DNA of 64,000 bases, from NCBI GenBank assembly GCA_036346355.1, contig CM070569.1, positions 46,416,276 to 46,480,275 of the forward strand, in the 5' to 3' direction. Below are positions 1 to 11,451 of this stretch, piece after piece. The notes under the pieces were generated by a model that saw nothing but the letters and a program-made list of their open reading frames with translations, ran no database searches and was not told the origin of the DNA. The stretch is from Rhipidocladum racemiflorum. Its lineage: Eukaryota; Streptophyta; Magnoliopsida; Poales; Poaceae. A program made the position numbers and the translations under genes. The first letter of the stretch is position 1. Each line of letters begins with the position of its first letter.

Positions 1-408
1 AAAAGTCTCTGAAAGAATGTCCGTAAACGTGAGTCGAAGAGAACCGGTCATTTCGCTTTGGATTCTCTTCACGAGCTCTTCTCACTTGTGTCGCTTTTCC
101 TTTGTAGCTCATCAAGCTTCCTCTGCAGTCTAGGGTTCCTCTCAGGTGCTCTCAATCTCGGCATGTCTCTAGCCTGAGATCCTGAGGCACCTGCAATACC
201 CTTGCCTTTCCTAGAGGGTAGCGGTGCTCCACGAGGCACATTGACTGTCTGAGCGGCTCAGGCAAAGATGTTCATCGATTGTAATCCCTGGTTGAGATCC
301 TCGAGCTGAAGCTCGCTTTGTTCTTGCCCCAGTTGGAGTTTTGCGCTTTCGACTGAAAGTGACTTTAGCCGGATCCTGAGGAGGCTGATCACCCTGACTT
401 GGGTCCAT
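1..408 (-). pseudogene. ORF3 (envelope-position gene) of copy A, N-terminal part
   Basis: Start codon at 408 (MDPSQGDQPPQDPAK), followed by a basic, low-complexity N-terminus. The frame is lost near 265 (altered bases compared with copy B at 10305-10315), and the gene runs off the window edge at position 1. Sireviruses often carry an extra ORF after pol, called env-like from its position. No signal peptide or membrane segment is visible here, so an envelope function is not supported. Confidence 0.8.
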
Positions 409-1398
409 TTGAGAAAGCTGACACGGAATAGATTGATAAGATAAAAGAAACTAGAGAGAACACTGGTTTCAGTGCTGTACTATCAACATCGGAAGTTCCG
501 ACAAAGTATCGGAAGTTCCGACTTTACATCGGAAGTTCCGACAGAGAATTTCGGAAGTTCCGATATATTCGGTACAACCCTAAAACTAGGATTCCAACCA
601 AATCAACCCAAGGAATTCGATAAAACTTGAGATCTAGGCGGGGAAACACTAGTGCAACAAGTCTACCGAAAGATATGATCAAGAATTTTACAAAGAGGAA
701 TAATCTCGAGATTGGGGATCTAGGTTTACCTGAAAATACGAAAGAACACAAGATTAACGCGAGAAGAGATCCTCCAAGCCGAAGTAAAACTTCCTTGAGA
801 GAGATCGGAGTTTCCGTAGGCTCGGAGACTCCGAAGACGACAAGAGATGAAGAAAGTAGAACCGTACGGAGGCTAAGCAAAAAACAAATGAGGAGGAGGG
901 GCCAACCGAGCGGTCCTTTTCAAGCGTTTACACACACTTCGGAAGTTCCAATCAAGTTCGGAGGTTCAACGATTTGATTTTCCAGGAAAGCCTGAGTGTC
1001 CGATATAGGATATCGGATGTTCAAGAGTTCAAGTTTCAAATAACCAAAAGTCGAGCAGGATTCGGATATTCCGATAAAAATATCGGATGTTCGAAGAGTT
1101 CAAAACACAGTCGGATATTCCGATGACACAATCGGAAATTAGAAGAGTTGATTTTTCCGGTGACAAGGAGAAAGGATAGGATTTACGAGATGGAAGAGAT
1201 TGAGACTTTGAGACAGTTGAACTCGGCAAATCATCCTACTTGTGATCAGAGACCAAAGCAACAATGGAAGCTATGATCACAGTGGAATGACTAAAGATGC
1301 AATTTACAACTCAACTCTTTCAAAGACAGATAATTAATTTTTGCAATCCTTTTATTTTCAAATCACCAAGAATAGTAACTATATATGCGAACAAGATG
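409..1398 (-). other. pol-ORF3 spacer of copy A with palindromic repeats
   Basis: Non-coding in both strands as far as I can see; short readings across it are chance frames. It contains two groups of imperfect palindromes (about 487-563 and 940-1142) with the TCGGAAGTTCCGA core, several with missing bases relative to copy C. The first group lies immediately upstream of the ORF3 start. Confidence 0.75.
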
Positions 1399-4300
1399 TC
1401 AAGTCACATTCCGATAGTCTAGGATGTTTAGCTCACTTCTCAATTCGCAAAATCGTTTCTCATCGAGAGGTTTGGTGAATATATCGGCCAATTGTTTCTC
1501 GGTTCTCACATAGGTAATATCTATGTCTCCCTTAAGAGAGTGATCTCTAAGGAAGTGGTGTCGGATGTCTATATGCTTGGTCCGAGAGTGTTGAACAGGA
1601 TTGTTGGCTATCTTAATCGCACTCTCATTGTCACACAAGAGTGGTACTCTATCCAACTTTAGTCCAAAATCCTTCAAGGTTTGCCTCATCCATAGCAATT
1701 GTGCACAACAACTTCCCGCGGCAATATATTCAGCTTCTGCGGTGGATAGAGCTACTGAGTTTTGTTTCTTTGAGGACCAAGACACTAGTGATCTACCTAG
1801 AAATTGACAAGTCCCCGAAGTGCTTTTTCTATCCACTTTGCAACCCGCATAATCAGCATCCGAATAACCAATCAAATCGAATTTTGATCCTTTAGGATAC
1901 CAAAGCCCTAAACTAGGTGTGTGAACTAAATATCTAAGAATTCTTTTCACGGCTACTAGGTGGCACTCTTTAGGAGTGGCTTGAAATCTTGCACACATAC
2001 ACACACTAAGCATAATATCGTGCCTAGATGCACAAAGATAAAGCAATGAACCTATCATGGATCGATATACCTTTTGATCCACGGGATTACCTTCTTCATT
2101 TAGGCCGAGATGTCCGTTTGTAGCCATGGGTGTGTGAATAGGTTTGGTGCTCTCCATGTCAAACTTCTTGAGCATATCTTTGATGTACTTTGTTTGGCAT
2201 AAGAATGTACCTTCCTTGAGTTGTTTGATTTGAAATCCGAGGAAGAACTTTAGCTCGCCCATCATTAACATCTCAAATCTTTTCGTCATCAACCTCATTG
2301 AATTCCTCACAAAAACTTTTATTAGTAGAACCAAATATAATGTCATCGACATATATTTGGCACACAAATAGATCATTATCAACATATTTTGTGAAGAGAG
2401 TAGGATCGACTTTACCAATTTCGAAACCCTTTTTAATAAGAAAATCCTTAAGACATTCATACCATGCTCTAGGTGCTTGCTTAAGCCCATAGAGCGCCTT
2501 ATGGAGTTTGTAGACATGCGTAGGGTTTTTGTGATCCTCCATTCCCGGCGGTTGCTCAACGTAAACCAATTCGGCAATTGGACCATTTAGGAATGCACTC
2601 TTGACGTCCATTTGATAAAGCTTGAAATCATGGTGAGTAGCAAATGCAACTAATATACGAATTGATTCTAATCTAGCAACGGGAGCATAAGTCTCACCAA
2701 AATCCAAACCTTCAATTTGAGTGAATCCTTGAGCTACCAACCGAGCTTTATTTCTTGTGACAACTCCGTTTTCGTCTTGTTTGTTGCGGAAGACCCATTT
2801 GGTTCCAATCACGTTTTGATTTGGTCTTTCCACCAACGACCACACCTTGTTTCTAACGGTTGTTAAGCTCTTCATGCATAGCCATTATCCAATCCGGATC
2901 TCTTAGTGCATCTTCAACCTTCAAAGGTTCCAAAGTAGACACAAAAGAGTAAAATTCGCAAAAATTAGCTACTCTTGAGCGTGTAGTTACCCCCTTTTGG
3001 ATATCACCGAGAATGTTATCGACGGGGTGATGTCTTTGGACACTTTGATGCACTCTTGGATGCGGCATTTGAGACGTTTGTTGAATTGGCTCATTATCTT
3101 CAATTTGATCATCCTCCATTAATTTGCTTGAACTATCTTGAGGAATGTCTTGATTTTGATTTGAAGTGGGAGGCTCCACTTGTGTAGATGAATTATCTTG
3201 ATGCACCTTTTCTTGCGGTCTCACTTCACCTATTGCCATCTTCTTGATCGCAATGCTTGGCTCTTCCTCATTTTCTAGCACATTTAAATCAACTTGCTCT
3301 ACTTGAGAGCCGTTAGATTCATCAAATGTCACGTCTCTCGCTATTTCAACGCAACCCGAGGTTTTGTTGAAAACGCGATAGGCATAGGCATTTGATCCAT
3401 ATCCTAGCAAGAAACCTTCATCGATCTTAGGAGCAAATTTAGAGTTCTTGGGTTTCTTGTTAAGAATGAAACATTTACTACCGAAAACTCTGAAATATGA
3501 AACATTTGATTTGTTACCGGTGAGGAGTTCGTAAGCCGTTTTCTTCAATATTTTGTGGAGATATAAACGGTTGATGGAGTGACATGCGGTGTTGACGGCT
3601 TCCGCCCAAAAGTGATCGGAGATCTTGTATTCATCAAGCATTGTCCTTGCCATCTCGATCAACGTCCGGTTCTTCCTTTCTACCACTCCATTTTGTTGAG
3701 GGGAGTATGGAGCAGAGAACTCGTGCTTGATCCCTTCTTCATCAAGAAATTCTTCGACTTGAATGTTCTTGAATTCGCTTCCATTGTCACTTCGAATCTT
3801 CTTGATCTTCAACTCGAATTCATTTTGGGCTCTTCTTGCAAATTTCTTAATTATCCCTTGTGTCTCACTTTTCTCTTGCAAAAAGAACACCCACGTGAAG
3901 CGTGAAAAGTCATCAACAATGACTAAACCATACTTGTTACCTCCGATGCTTATATAAGCGATAGGTCCGAAGAGGTCCATGTGTAGAAGCTCCAATGGTC
4001 TTGTCGTTGTCATGATGTTCTTTGCGGGATGACGCGCTCCAACTTGCTTTCCGGCTTGACAAGCGCTACAAATCCTCGCTTTTTCTCAAACTCAACATTC
4101 GTTAGTCCAATGATGTGGTCACCCTTTAGAAGCTTGTCGAGGTTCCTCATGCCAACATGAGCTAGCCGGCGATGCCACAACCAACCCATGCTAGACTTTG
4201 CCATCAAGCATGTTTGAAGTTTAGCGCTATTTGAATTGAAATCAACCAAATAGAGCTTACCCTTCAAATATCCTTTAAAAGCAATTGAGGAGTCAGTCTC

Positions 4301-4617
4301 TTCTAAAGACGGTCACATCCAAATTAGTAAATAGACAATTATAACCCATCTCGCATGCTAAGTTACACGGATAACAAATTGTAATTTAAGGACTTAACTA
4401 GCAAGACATTTGATATTGAATGATCATTAGAAATAGCAATTTTACCTAATCCCATTACCTCACCTTTACCATTATCGCCAAACACAATATTTTCATATTG
4501 TGACCCTTTCTCATCAAAAGATGAAAACATTTTCTTTTCTCCGGTCATGTGGTTTGTGCAACCACTATCAAGCACCCAACTTGATCCCCCGGAGGTATAA
4601 TCCTACGAAAACGCATC
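1399..4617 (-). pseudogene. pol: pol of copy A (protease-integrase-RT-RNase H, broken)
   Basis: Ty1/copia Pol. Order on the minus strand: aspartic protease with LDSGCTNHM near 4575, GAG-pre-integrase with WHRRLAHVG, integrase zinc-binding cysteines, the integrase core (MDLFGP, RSDNGSEF, NGVVERKN), RT with the TRNKARLVAQG and YVDD boxes, and RNase H with ALSTAEAEY and ending near 1399. Compared with copy B there are frameshifts near 4310-4360, 4075, 2865 and 2290, so four or more separate open blocks remain (386 codons from 4013; 395 codons ending at 1399). It cannot encode a continuous polyprotein. A one-base insertion near 4592 also puts the protease out of frame with Gag. Confidence 0.92.
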
Positions 4618-6887
4618 AAGTCTTGTTTTTAGGTACCCAAATTCTTTTGGGTCCTTGCATGTTAGTAATTAAAACTTTTGGTACCCACACTTTCTTTTTG
4701 CTCACATCATTAGAGTGGTGGGCACCGACAAAATGAGCAACCACTTTACCACGGTGGTTTCTCTTCAATATGTAAGAAGCAAAGTGAATGGAATGAGATG
4801 TATGACATTGAGGATGCTTCTTTGAATCTTGCCCGGTTTTGATGACTTGTGTGGTGGTCAATAGTTGTTTGTCATTTCCTTTGACAAACTTGATGCATTC
4901 CTTACCTTTTACAACCACACGGTCATTTCCTTTGCATTCATACTTATCATATCCTAGCCCTTCTTTATTTTTGTTTCTACGAGTGTTGATTGTTTTGTAG
5001 AGGGCATCCTTGGATTGATAAGTCTTGATGCAACCATACTTTACCAAGGCATTCAATCTCTCGTTTTCTCCTTTTAATACTTGCACAAGTTGGGAATTAG
5101 TAGAGCAAGCATTAATATCAATATTATAGCAACGAGAGCAACCATTACTAGTGGAAGGAATAGAAGCCATTGAAGAATTAATAATTGGAGAATTAAGATC
5201 ATTAAGAGATTCAATTTGCACTTCAAGAGCTTGAAGATTGTTTTCCAGACTTATGACATTCTCTTGAAGTGACTCATTTGAACCCTTAAGTAATGTTATT
5301 GAATTATTAGCCAAATCAAGCTTTTTGGTTAACAATTCAATTGTCTCCTTTTCTTTTGTGAGAACCTTCTCGAGAGCAAGATTTTTCTTCTTTTCACAAA
5401 TTAGCAACTCTTCTTGCTTCTCGAGAGTTTCCTCTTGGCTATCTATTCTTTTCAATAGTTTATGAATCTTATCAATAGCCGATTTGCTTAAGTCACAAAA
5501 TAGAGCATCATCATCATCATTATCATCACTATCCAATTCACTATCACTACTTGGAGGTTTTGACTTAGTCATTACCTTCCGCCTTTGCCATGAGACAAAC
5601 GGGTGCGTCGTTGTCGGTGTCGCTCATGTCGCCGAAGAGTGATTTTGTTGGAGGAGCGGCTTCAATGGCGACGGTGGCGACTCCTTCATCATCGGTGTCG
5701 GAGTCGGAGTCGCTTGAATCCCATTCTTCGCCAATATGGGCTCGCCCCGAGTACTTCTTCTTGTAGCCTTTATTTTTCTTGCTTGGCTCACTCTTCTTTT
5801 GCTCATTTGAGGAGGTCTTCTTCTTTGGACAATCGGCGATGAAGTGTCCAACTTCACCGCACTCATAGCACGCCCTCTTCACATTTCTTCTTCTCCTTGA
5901 CTTGTCATTGAAGTTTTTCTTGTATTTGCTTGACCCGTCATACTTGAGGAATTTTTTGAACTTTCTCACAAACAATGCCAAGTCTTCTTCATCTTCGCTT
6001 TCATCTTCCTCATCATCACTTGATGTTGATTCTTCCTTTTTGCTTGCCTTCAAAGCTATTTGCTTTGGTCTTGAGCTAGAGCTTTGCTTGGCAAGATTCT
6101 TCACTTCTTTTGCTTCTTCCTCCATGAGTTCATGTGAAAGAATTCTTCCGAGCACGTCATTTGGAGTGAGCCTTTTGAAATCTTTTCGCTCTCGTATAAG
6201 GGTTACGAGAGTAGAGTTCCTTGGGGCAAAGGCTCTCAACATCCTTTTTACCACGACGTGGTCTGTCATATCCTTGCTTCCAAGCCCTCTTATCTTGTTT
6301 ACGAGGATCATCAAGCGGTCATACATTTGTTGTGGAGTCTCATCATCATTCATGACAAATCTCCCCAACTTGCCTTCTAGCAATTCAATCTTTGATTCCC
6401 TTACACTTGATGTACCCTCATGTGCTACTTGGAGTGTGTCCCATATCTCTTTGGCTTCTTCCAAGCCATCCACTTTGTTGAATTCCTCGGGACTCAATGC
6501 TCCAAGCAACACACTTGCGGCTTGAGCATTGCGGTGGATGTTTTGCTCTTGTTCCTACAAGTGAGCTCCATATCGCCTTCCGCATATCTAAACCTGTGCA
6601 AACAATCTTCCAAACACTAGGATGGAGTGACATCAAGTGCATTTTCATCTTGTGCCTCCAAGCGGAATAGTACGTGCCATCAAAGAAAGGAGCACGCCCG
6701 GAGGGCACAAAGGATATACTGAATGCGAGGAGGAAGTATTTAATTTTTCATAATTGAATGGAATTTGAGCTCCCTGAGTAGATGTAGAGGTAGCTTCCTC
6801 TTTGCTCTTGCCGGGAGTTCCATCTCCGGCTCTTGGACTATTTTGCTCGTCCGTCATGACAACCTTCAACCCGGTGTTGGCCATCAC
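4616..6887 (-). pseudogene. gag: gag of copy A (frameshifted)
   Basis: Sirevirus Gag, the structural protein of the cytoplasmic virus-like particle. Start chosen at 6887, beginning MMANTGLKVV as in copies B and C, just after the PBS. In order: a gag domain (tryptophan-rich YSAWRHKMKM region, then the EIWDTLQ and YDRLMILVNKI helices), an acidic stretch, a CCHC zinc knuckle (CYECGEVGHFIADC), a second acidic stretch, and a long coiled-coil tail rich in E, K, L and N ending with KRIWVPKNKT and a UGA stop. Frame breaks lie near 6710 and 6555 (local changes versus copy B) and near 5570-5600 (lost bases). Two open blocks of 315 and 318 codons survive. The long coiled-coil tail is typical of Sireviruses. 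Confidence 0.88.
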
Positions 6888-6922
6888 GTTCCTTCAAGCG
6901 GTTAAGCCTTCGAGAAGGTTTG

Positions 6923-6934
6923 GCTCTGATACCA
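6923..6934 (-). promoter_or_regulatory. Primer-binding site, copy A
   Basis: Minus strand TGGTATCAGAGC, complementary to the 3' end of initiator methionine tRNA, the usual primer of Ty1/copia elements. It lies two bases inside the LTR 1 boundary and fixes the LTR edge. Confidence 0.92.
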
Positions 6935-7680
6935 ATTGAAAAGGTTAGAAGATTGCCTAGAGGGGGGGTGAATAGGCTAATTTTAAATTAAAACAATTTA
7001 ATGCAATGAAATCGGTGGATATTCTGAATTAATATCGAAACTTCCGAAAACTTCTAACTTCCGTAATTACTTGGACTATCTCGATTAGCACTTGACTGAA
7101 AGAGTCAAGTAGAAAGAGCAGTTCGACAACTAGCACTAGACAACTAACATTGTACTGAAGAAAATTAATAAGATTAATCAGGCAGCTAGAGACAAGAGAG
7201 AACACAATAGTTTGATTCCCGGAGTTCGGATCCTTGAGGGGATCGTACGTCTCCGTTGAGGAGGCTCCAAAGAGCCCGGGTCTTTTCCAACCCTTTCCTC
7301 CCAAACCTCGGTCGCACTTGAGGCTTGGTTCCACTATTTGGTTCCTTCCCTTTCGGAGGCGGAGCCGGCCTTCACAAACTTCTCACGGCTTCCCACAATC
7401 TTTGGGGGCTCGTGAGCGACGCCTAGCCGTCTAGGAGTCCTTCAACCTCCAAGAGAAATGAATGCACTCGAATTTCGATCTTGGAGAGGTTCTCTACTTT
7501 CTCAAGATGAATACCAACTTAGCCCTTGACTTCCGATCACACTTGACAAACTCTCACTCACTAAATGATCCCTAAGATCAAGGAGGAGAGAAAGCTCAAA
7601 GGATGCTCTAGAGAATACACAAGAAGCTTAAATGAATAGCCCAAGCAAGTGTGTAACCAGCAAAAGGAGTGAGAGAGGGG

Positions 7681-7689
7681 TATTTATAG
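7681..7689 (-). promoter_or_regulatory. TATA-like box in LTR 1
   Basis: Minus-strand CTATAAATA followed by CCCC, downstream of the palindrome cluster. It is the likely core promoter for the copy A genomic RNA. The same box is seen at the same place in the other LTRs. Confidence 0.7.
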
Positions 7690-7730
7690 TTTTGGATCAA
7701 AACTAGCCGTTACCCTCAAGACTCACCTCA

Positions 7731-8236
7731 CATCGGAATGTCCGAAAAGAACTTCGGAACATCCGATGTGTGCAAACTACCAGACTTGGAAAGCTTCCAA
7801 CGGTCGAAAACAACACGCATCGGAAAGTCCGATAACAACATCGGAACATCCGATGACTCTCAGAGAGGGAACCCAACAAATCAAGCTAAGTCCACATCGT
7901 AATGTCCGAAAATAGACATCGGAACATCCGAAGAAAACAGTGGGCTCCCAAACAGGAAAACAACCACTTCGAACTTAGAAGACGCAACTTCGGACAATCC
8001 GAACTAGACAGAGAGCACCTTTACACAAGAAGGCACACATCGGACCTTCCGATACTCAATATCGGAACATCCGAACCAAACAGAGAGCTCCCAATCTAAA
8101 ACACAACAGGTATCGGAACATCCGAAACAGAACATCGGAATGTCCGACCCAAACAGAACACATCGGACTGAAGCACAACTGCACTTCGGAACATCTGAAC
8201 TATCGGAGTGTCCGATACAAATTCGGAACATCCGAC
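7731..8236. repeat. Palindromic repeat cluster in LTR 1
   Basis: About 14 irregularly spaced imperfect palindromes of the form ATCGGAACATCCGAT, with variants in the central 3-4 bases. They lie in the U3 part upstream of the TATA-like box. Spacing is uneven (roughly 20-60 bp) and the intervening DNA is unrelated, so this is neither a tandem repeat nor CRISPR. Sireviruses are known to carry clustered palindromes in their LTR regulatory region; the sequence here is a CGGAA-cored version. Confidence 0.85.
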
Positions 8237-8569
8237 CTGAACTTAAAACAAACTACATTCCGAAGCGAGAGAGAACACTTCTAGCCCTTGAGAGACTCGC
8301 CTAAGTTCATCTTGAGTGAGGAGAACATCTCTAAGTCAATTTCAATGCATCCCTCTTAATAGTACGGCATTCCTATGACTCAATAGATTAAAATTTCAAG
8401 CTTAAATACCGTTTTTCTTACTCAGCGCTACTAGGGGACACTTCACGTGCATAGACGATCTCTTCTTGAACCATTTGCCTGTTCATAAACTAGTTGAACA
8501 CATTAGTTTCTTTAATCGTTTGTCATTAATCACCCAAAACAAATTTAGGGGGCCTAGATGCACTTTCAA

Positions 8570-8582
8570 TCTCCCCCTTTTT
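8570..8582 (-). promoter_or_regulatory. Polypurine tract, copy B
   Basis: Minus-strand AAAAAGGGGGAGA immediately before the LTR 1 terminal TG: the plus-strand primer for copy B. Weaker purine tracts with the same GGGGGAG core lie further inside at 8721-8733 and 8948-8961. Confidence 0.9.
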
Positions 8583-9006
8583 GGTGATTGATGACAACAC
8601 GATTCAGGACAAGTTTATAAAACATTAAGAGAGAATAAATATAGACGGAACTCCCTTTCAAAATGTGCATTGAGAATGAAACTTGAAAACAAATGCACTT
8701 TTCGAGAGAAGAAAAGAAATGGAGCTCCCCCTATATCCTTGCATAGGAGATTTAACACAAGGTAGACAGGATAAACAGTATGGATAAATAATAACCATCA
8801 AGTTAGCAAGAGATCTCCATGCAAAAACAATAAAGAGATTAAAGCGATAATAACATTCAACAACGAAGTTTTAAACCAAATAAACTAAGTTCCAAGTTCA
8901 CGGACTCAACGACTTTGAACCAGGGATAGATAGATAAAATTGTCCATCTCTCCCCCTTTGGCATCAAGCACCACAAAGGAAGGAGAGAGAGAGAGAGAGA
9001 GAGAGA
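8583..9006 (-). other. ORF3-PPT spacer of copy B with GA microsatellite
   Basis: Non-coding. It holds two additional purine tracts on the minus strand (8721-8733, 8948-8961) and a (GA)n run at about 8983-9006 touching the ORF3 stop codon. Confidence 0.75.
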
Positions 9007-10445
9007 CTAATCAGACTCCTCTGATGCAGCTTCATCTGACCCAGATTCTTCGTCGTCATCCTCAGACTCTGACGCATCAGGTGCTGGAGCTAAGGGATCC
9101 TCGATCTCTTCTTCACTTTCCTCGTCCTCTGAGCACTCCAGATTCAGATGCCTTTGGATATCCTTGAGTCGCTTGGCATTCTTCTTCTGCTTTTCTGAGT
9201 TGCTCTTGCAAAGAACAAATATTGATTTTAAAGCTCGCAGAATAGGTGAAGAAGATCCGCTGGGAGCAGAAGCTGAAGGAGTAGCAACAAAAGAAGTAGT
9301 CCTCCTGGTGGAAGCCCTGGTGGCTCACTGAGAAGGGGCCTTGATTGCCCTGACTTGAAGCGCCACATGCTTTCCATCACACTCAAACTGCTGCCCAGTC
9401 ACTTGTTCAATCAAATGCATGATAAATGGAGCATATCCACAACTCCTTCTGGGCTCCTGTCCAATGAGTATGATCTCATTCCAGATGAAGTCAAAGACAT
9501 CGAAGGGTCTCTGACCATCTTGCATTATGCTCAGGAGATTTCTGGTGAAAGACAGGACATGAGAAGCATCACCTTCTTTAGGAGCCAAAGTCTTCCTGAA
9601 GAGTCTGTTCAGAATGGCAAAGAAGGGCTTCATCCCCTTGGTGTCACCTGGCTCAACTCTGCATTCTCCTCATACAAGAAATTCAGATTTGATGCACCGA
9701 GAGAGACTTCATTGTGGATCCGATCTCTGGCCCCTGGAGTCCGCTTCAGAAAATCAAGTAACCTGGCAAACTGAACATATGTAGTTTCATACCAAGTTCC
9801 CTCAGTCATCCAGTGAAGAGTAGAGACTCGATCCCTGGAGACATACATTGTAGCATAGAACTGAGCTATGATCTCTGTGTTCCAATCATGCTGAAAAGCC
9901 ATGATTCTTTTGGTGTTAGTTCTTTCACAGGCTGCAATAACTTCATTGAATGTAGCATCATCTGCTGCAGCCATATACTCCCAATCAACACATTGCATTT
10001 GGATTACCGGATTCTTTCTAGGGTAAATGACTGAGGCATAAAAGTCCTGCTGAAAGAATGTCCAGAAACGTGAGTCAGAAGAGAACTGGTCATTTCGCTT
10101 TGGATTCTCTTCACGAGCTCTTCTCACTTGTGCTGCTTTTCCTTTGTAGCTCACTGGCTTCCTCTGCAGTCTAGGGTTCCTCTCAGGTGCTCTCAATCTC
10201 GGCATGTCTCTAGCCTGAGATCCTGAGGCACCTGCAATACCCTTGCCTTTCCTAGAGGGTAGCGGTGCTCCACGAGGCACATTGACTGTCTGAGCGGCCT
10301 GTGCAGCATGTTCACTGATTGTAATCCCTGGTTGAGATCCTCGAGCTGAAGCTCGCTTTGTTCTTGCCCCAGTTGGAGTTTTGCGCTGATCGAAAGTGGC
10401 TTTAGCCGGATCCTGAGGAGGTTGATCACCCTGACTTGGGTCCAT
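9007..10445 (-). pseudogene. ORF3 (envelope-position gene) of copy B
   Basis: About 480 codons from MDPSQGDQPPQ (10445) to a stop at 9007. The N-terminus is basic and low-complexity. The middle is a globular domain (QMQCVDWEYMAAADDATF, then FQHDWNTEIIAQFY, then TLHWMTEGTWYETTY, then KPFFAILNRLFRKTLAPKEGD, then DFIWNEI). The C-terminal tail is very acidic and ends in EESD. A one-base frameshift near 9640 separates the first 271 codons from the rest, and another lies near 9327. The domain is conserved with copies A and C and with the plus-strand relative at 43186-44650, so it was under selection in the family. Its biochemical role is unknown. No transmembrane segment or signal peptide is seen. 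Confidence 0.85.
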
Positions 10446-11451
10446 TTGAGAAAGCTGACACGGAATAGATTGATAAGATAAAAGAAACTAGAGAGAACAC
10501 TGGTTTTAGTGCTGTACTGTCAACATCGGAAGTTCCGACAAAGTATCGGAAGTTCCGACTTTACATCGGAAGTTCCGACAGAGAATTTCGGAAGTTCCGA
10601 TATATTCGGTACAACCCTAAAACTAGGATTCCAACCAAATCAACCCAAGGAATTCGATAAAACTTGAGATCTAGGCGGGGAAACACTAGTGCAACAAGTC
10701 TACCGAAAGATATGATCAAGAATTTTACAAAGAGGAATAATCTCGAGATTGGGGATCTAGGTTTACCTGAGAATACGAAAGAACACAAGATTAACGCGAG
10801 AAGAGATCCTCCAAGCCGAAGTAAAAACTTCCTTGGAGAGAGATCGGAGTTTCCGTAGGCTCGGAGACTCCGAAGACGACAAGAGATGAAGAAAGTAGAA
10901 CCGTACGGAGGCTAAGCAAAAAACAAATGAGGAGGAGGGGCCAACCGAGCGGTCCTTTTCAAGCGTTTACACACACTTCGGAAGTTCCGAACTGAAGTTC
11001 GGAGGTTCCGAACGATTTGATTTTCCAGAAAGTCGGAGTGTCCGATATAGGATATCGGATGTTCCGAAGAGTTCAAGTTTCCAGCGAACCAAAAGCTGAG
11101 CAGGATTCGGATATTCCGATAAAAATATCGGATGTTCCGAAGAGTTCAAAAACACAGAATTCGGATATTCGATGACACAATCGGAAATTCGAAGAGTTGA
11201 TTTTTCCAAATTGACAAGGAGAAAGGATAGGATTTACGAGATGGAAGAGATTGAGACTTTGAGGCAGTTGAACTCGGCAAATCATCCTACTTGTGATCAG
11301 AGACCAAAGCAACAAATGGAAGCTATGATCACAGGTGGAATGACTAAAGATGCAATTTACAACTCAACTCTTTCAAAGACAGATAATTAATTTTTGCAAT
11401 CCTTTTATTTTCAAATCACCAAGAATAGTAACTATATATGCGAACAAGATG
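10446..11451 (-). other. pol-ORF3 spacer of copy B with palindromic repeats
   Basis: Same spacer. Four palindromes (TCGGAAGTTCCGA type) lie at about 10524-10601 just before ORF3, and a second group (including TCGGATATTCCGA) at about 10977-11200. No supportable gene. Confidence 0.75.

Larger units (their letters stand above)
1..8568 (-). mobile_element. Sirevirus (Ty1/copia) copy A, 3' part outside window
   Basis: Minus-strand LTR retrotransposon. In transcription order it contains a 5' LTR (8568-6937), a PBS, gag, pol, a palindrome-rich spacer and the beginning of ORF3, which leaves the window at position 1. The Ty1/copia assignment follows from the order protease, integrase, RT, RNase H. 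The Sirevirus assignment follows from the long Gag with a coiled-coil tail, the extra ORF after pol, and the repeated palindromes. The 5' LTR also serves as the 3' LTR of copy B. Gag and pol carry several small frameshifts, so this copy cannot make the full protein set. Its own 3' LTR and any target duplication lie to the left of the window. Confidence 0.9.
6937..8568 (-). repeat. Sirevirus LTR 1 (shared by copies A and B)
   Basis: 1632-bp LTR. On the minus strand it starts TGAAAGTGCATCTAGGC and ends CTAACCTTTTCA. A purine tract precedes it and a methionine-tRNA PBS follows it. It acts as 5' LTR of copy A and 3' LTR of copy B. A TATA-like box lies at 7681-7689, and upstream of it (7731-8236) lies a cluster of about 14 palindromic TCGGAAC-type motifs. 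Confidence 0.93.

Noticed and set aside
1601..1895. Plus-strand readings opposite RNase H (also at 11654 and 21787)
   Set aside because: They are shadows of the conserved minus-strand pol and have no recognisable domain.
5902..6525. Plus-strand 207-codon serine-rich reading opposite gag
   Set aside because: Complement of acidic Gag codons; the minus strand carries the zinc knuckle and gag domain.
6921..6936. Possible tRNA gene fragment
   Set aside because: Only 12 bases complementary to the tRNA 3' end are present, exactly at the LTR edge: a primer-binding site, not a tRNA gene.
7731..8236. CRISPR-like array of short repeats
   Set aside because: Repeats are imperfect palindromes with irregular spacing inside an LTR of a plant retroelement; no cas genes and the host is a plant.
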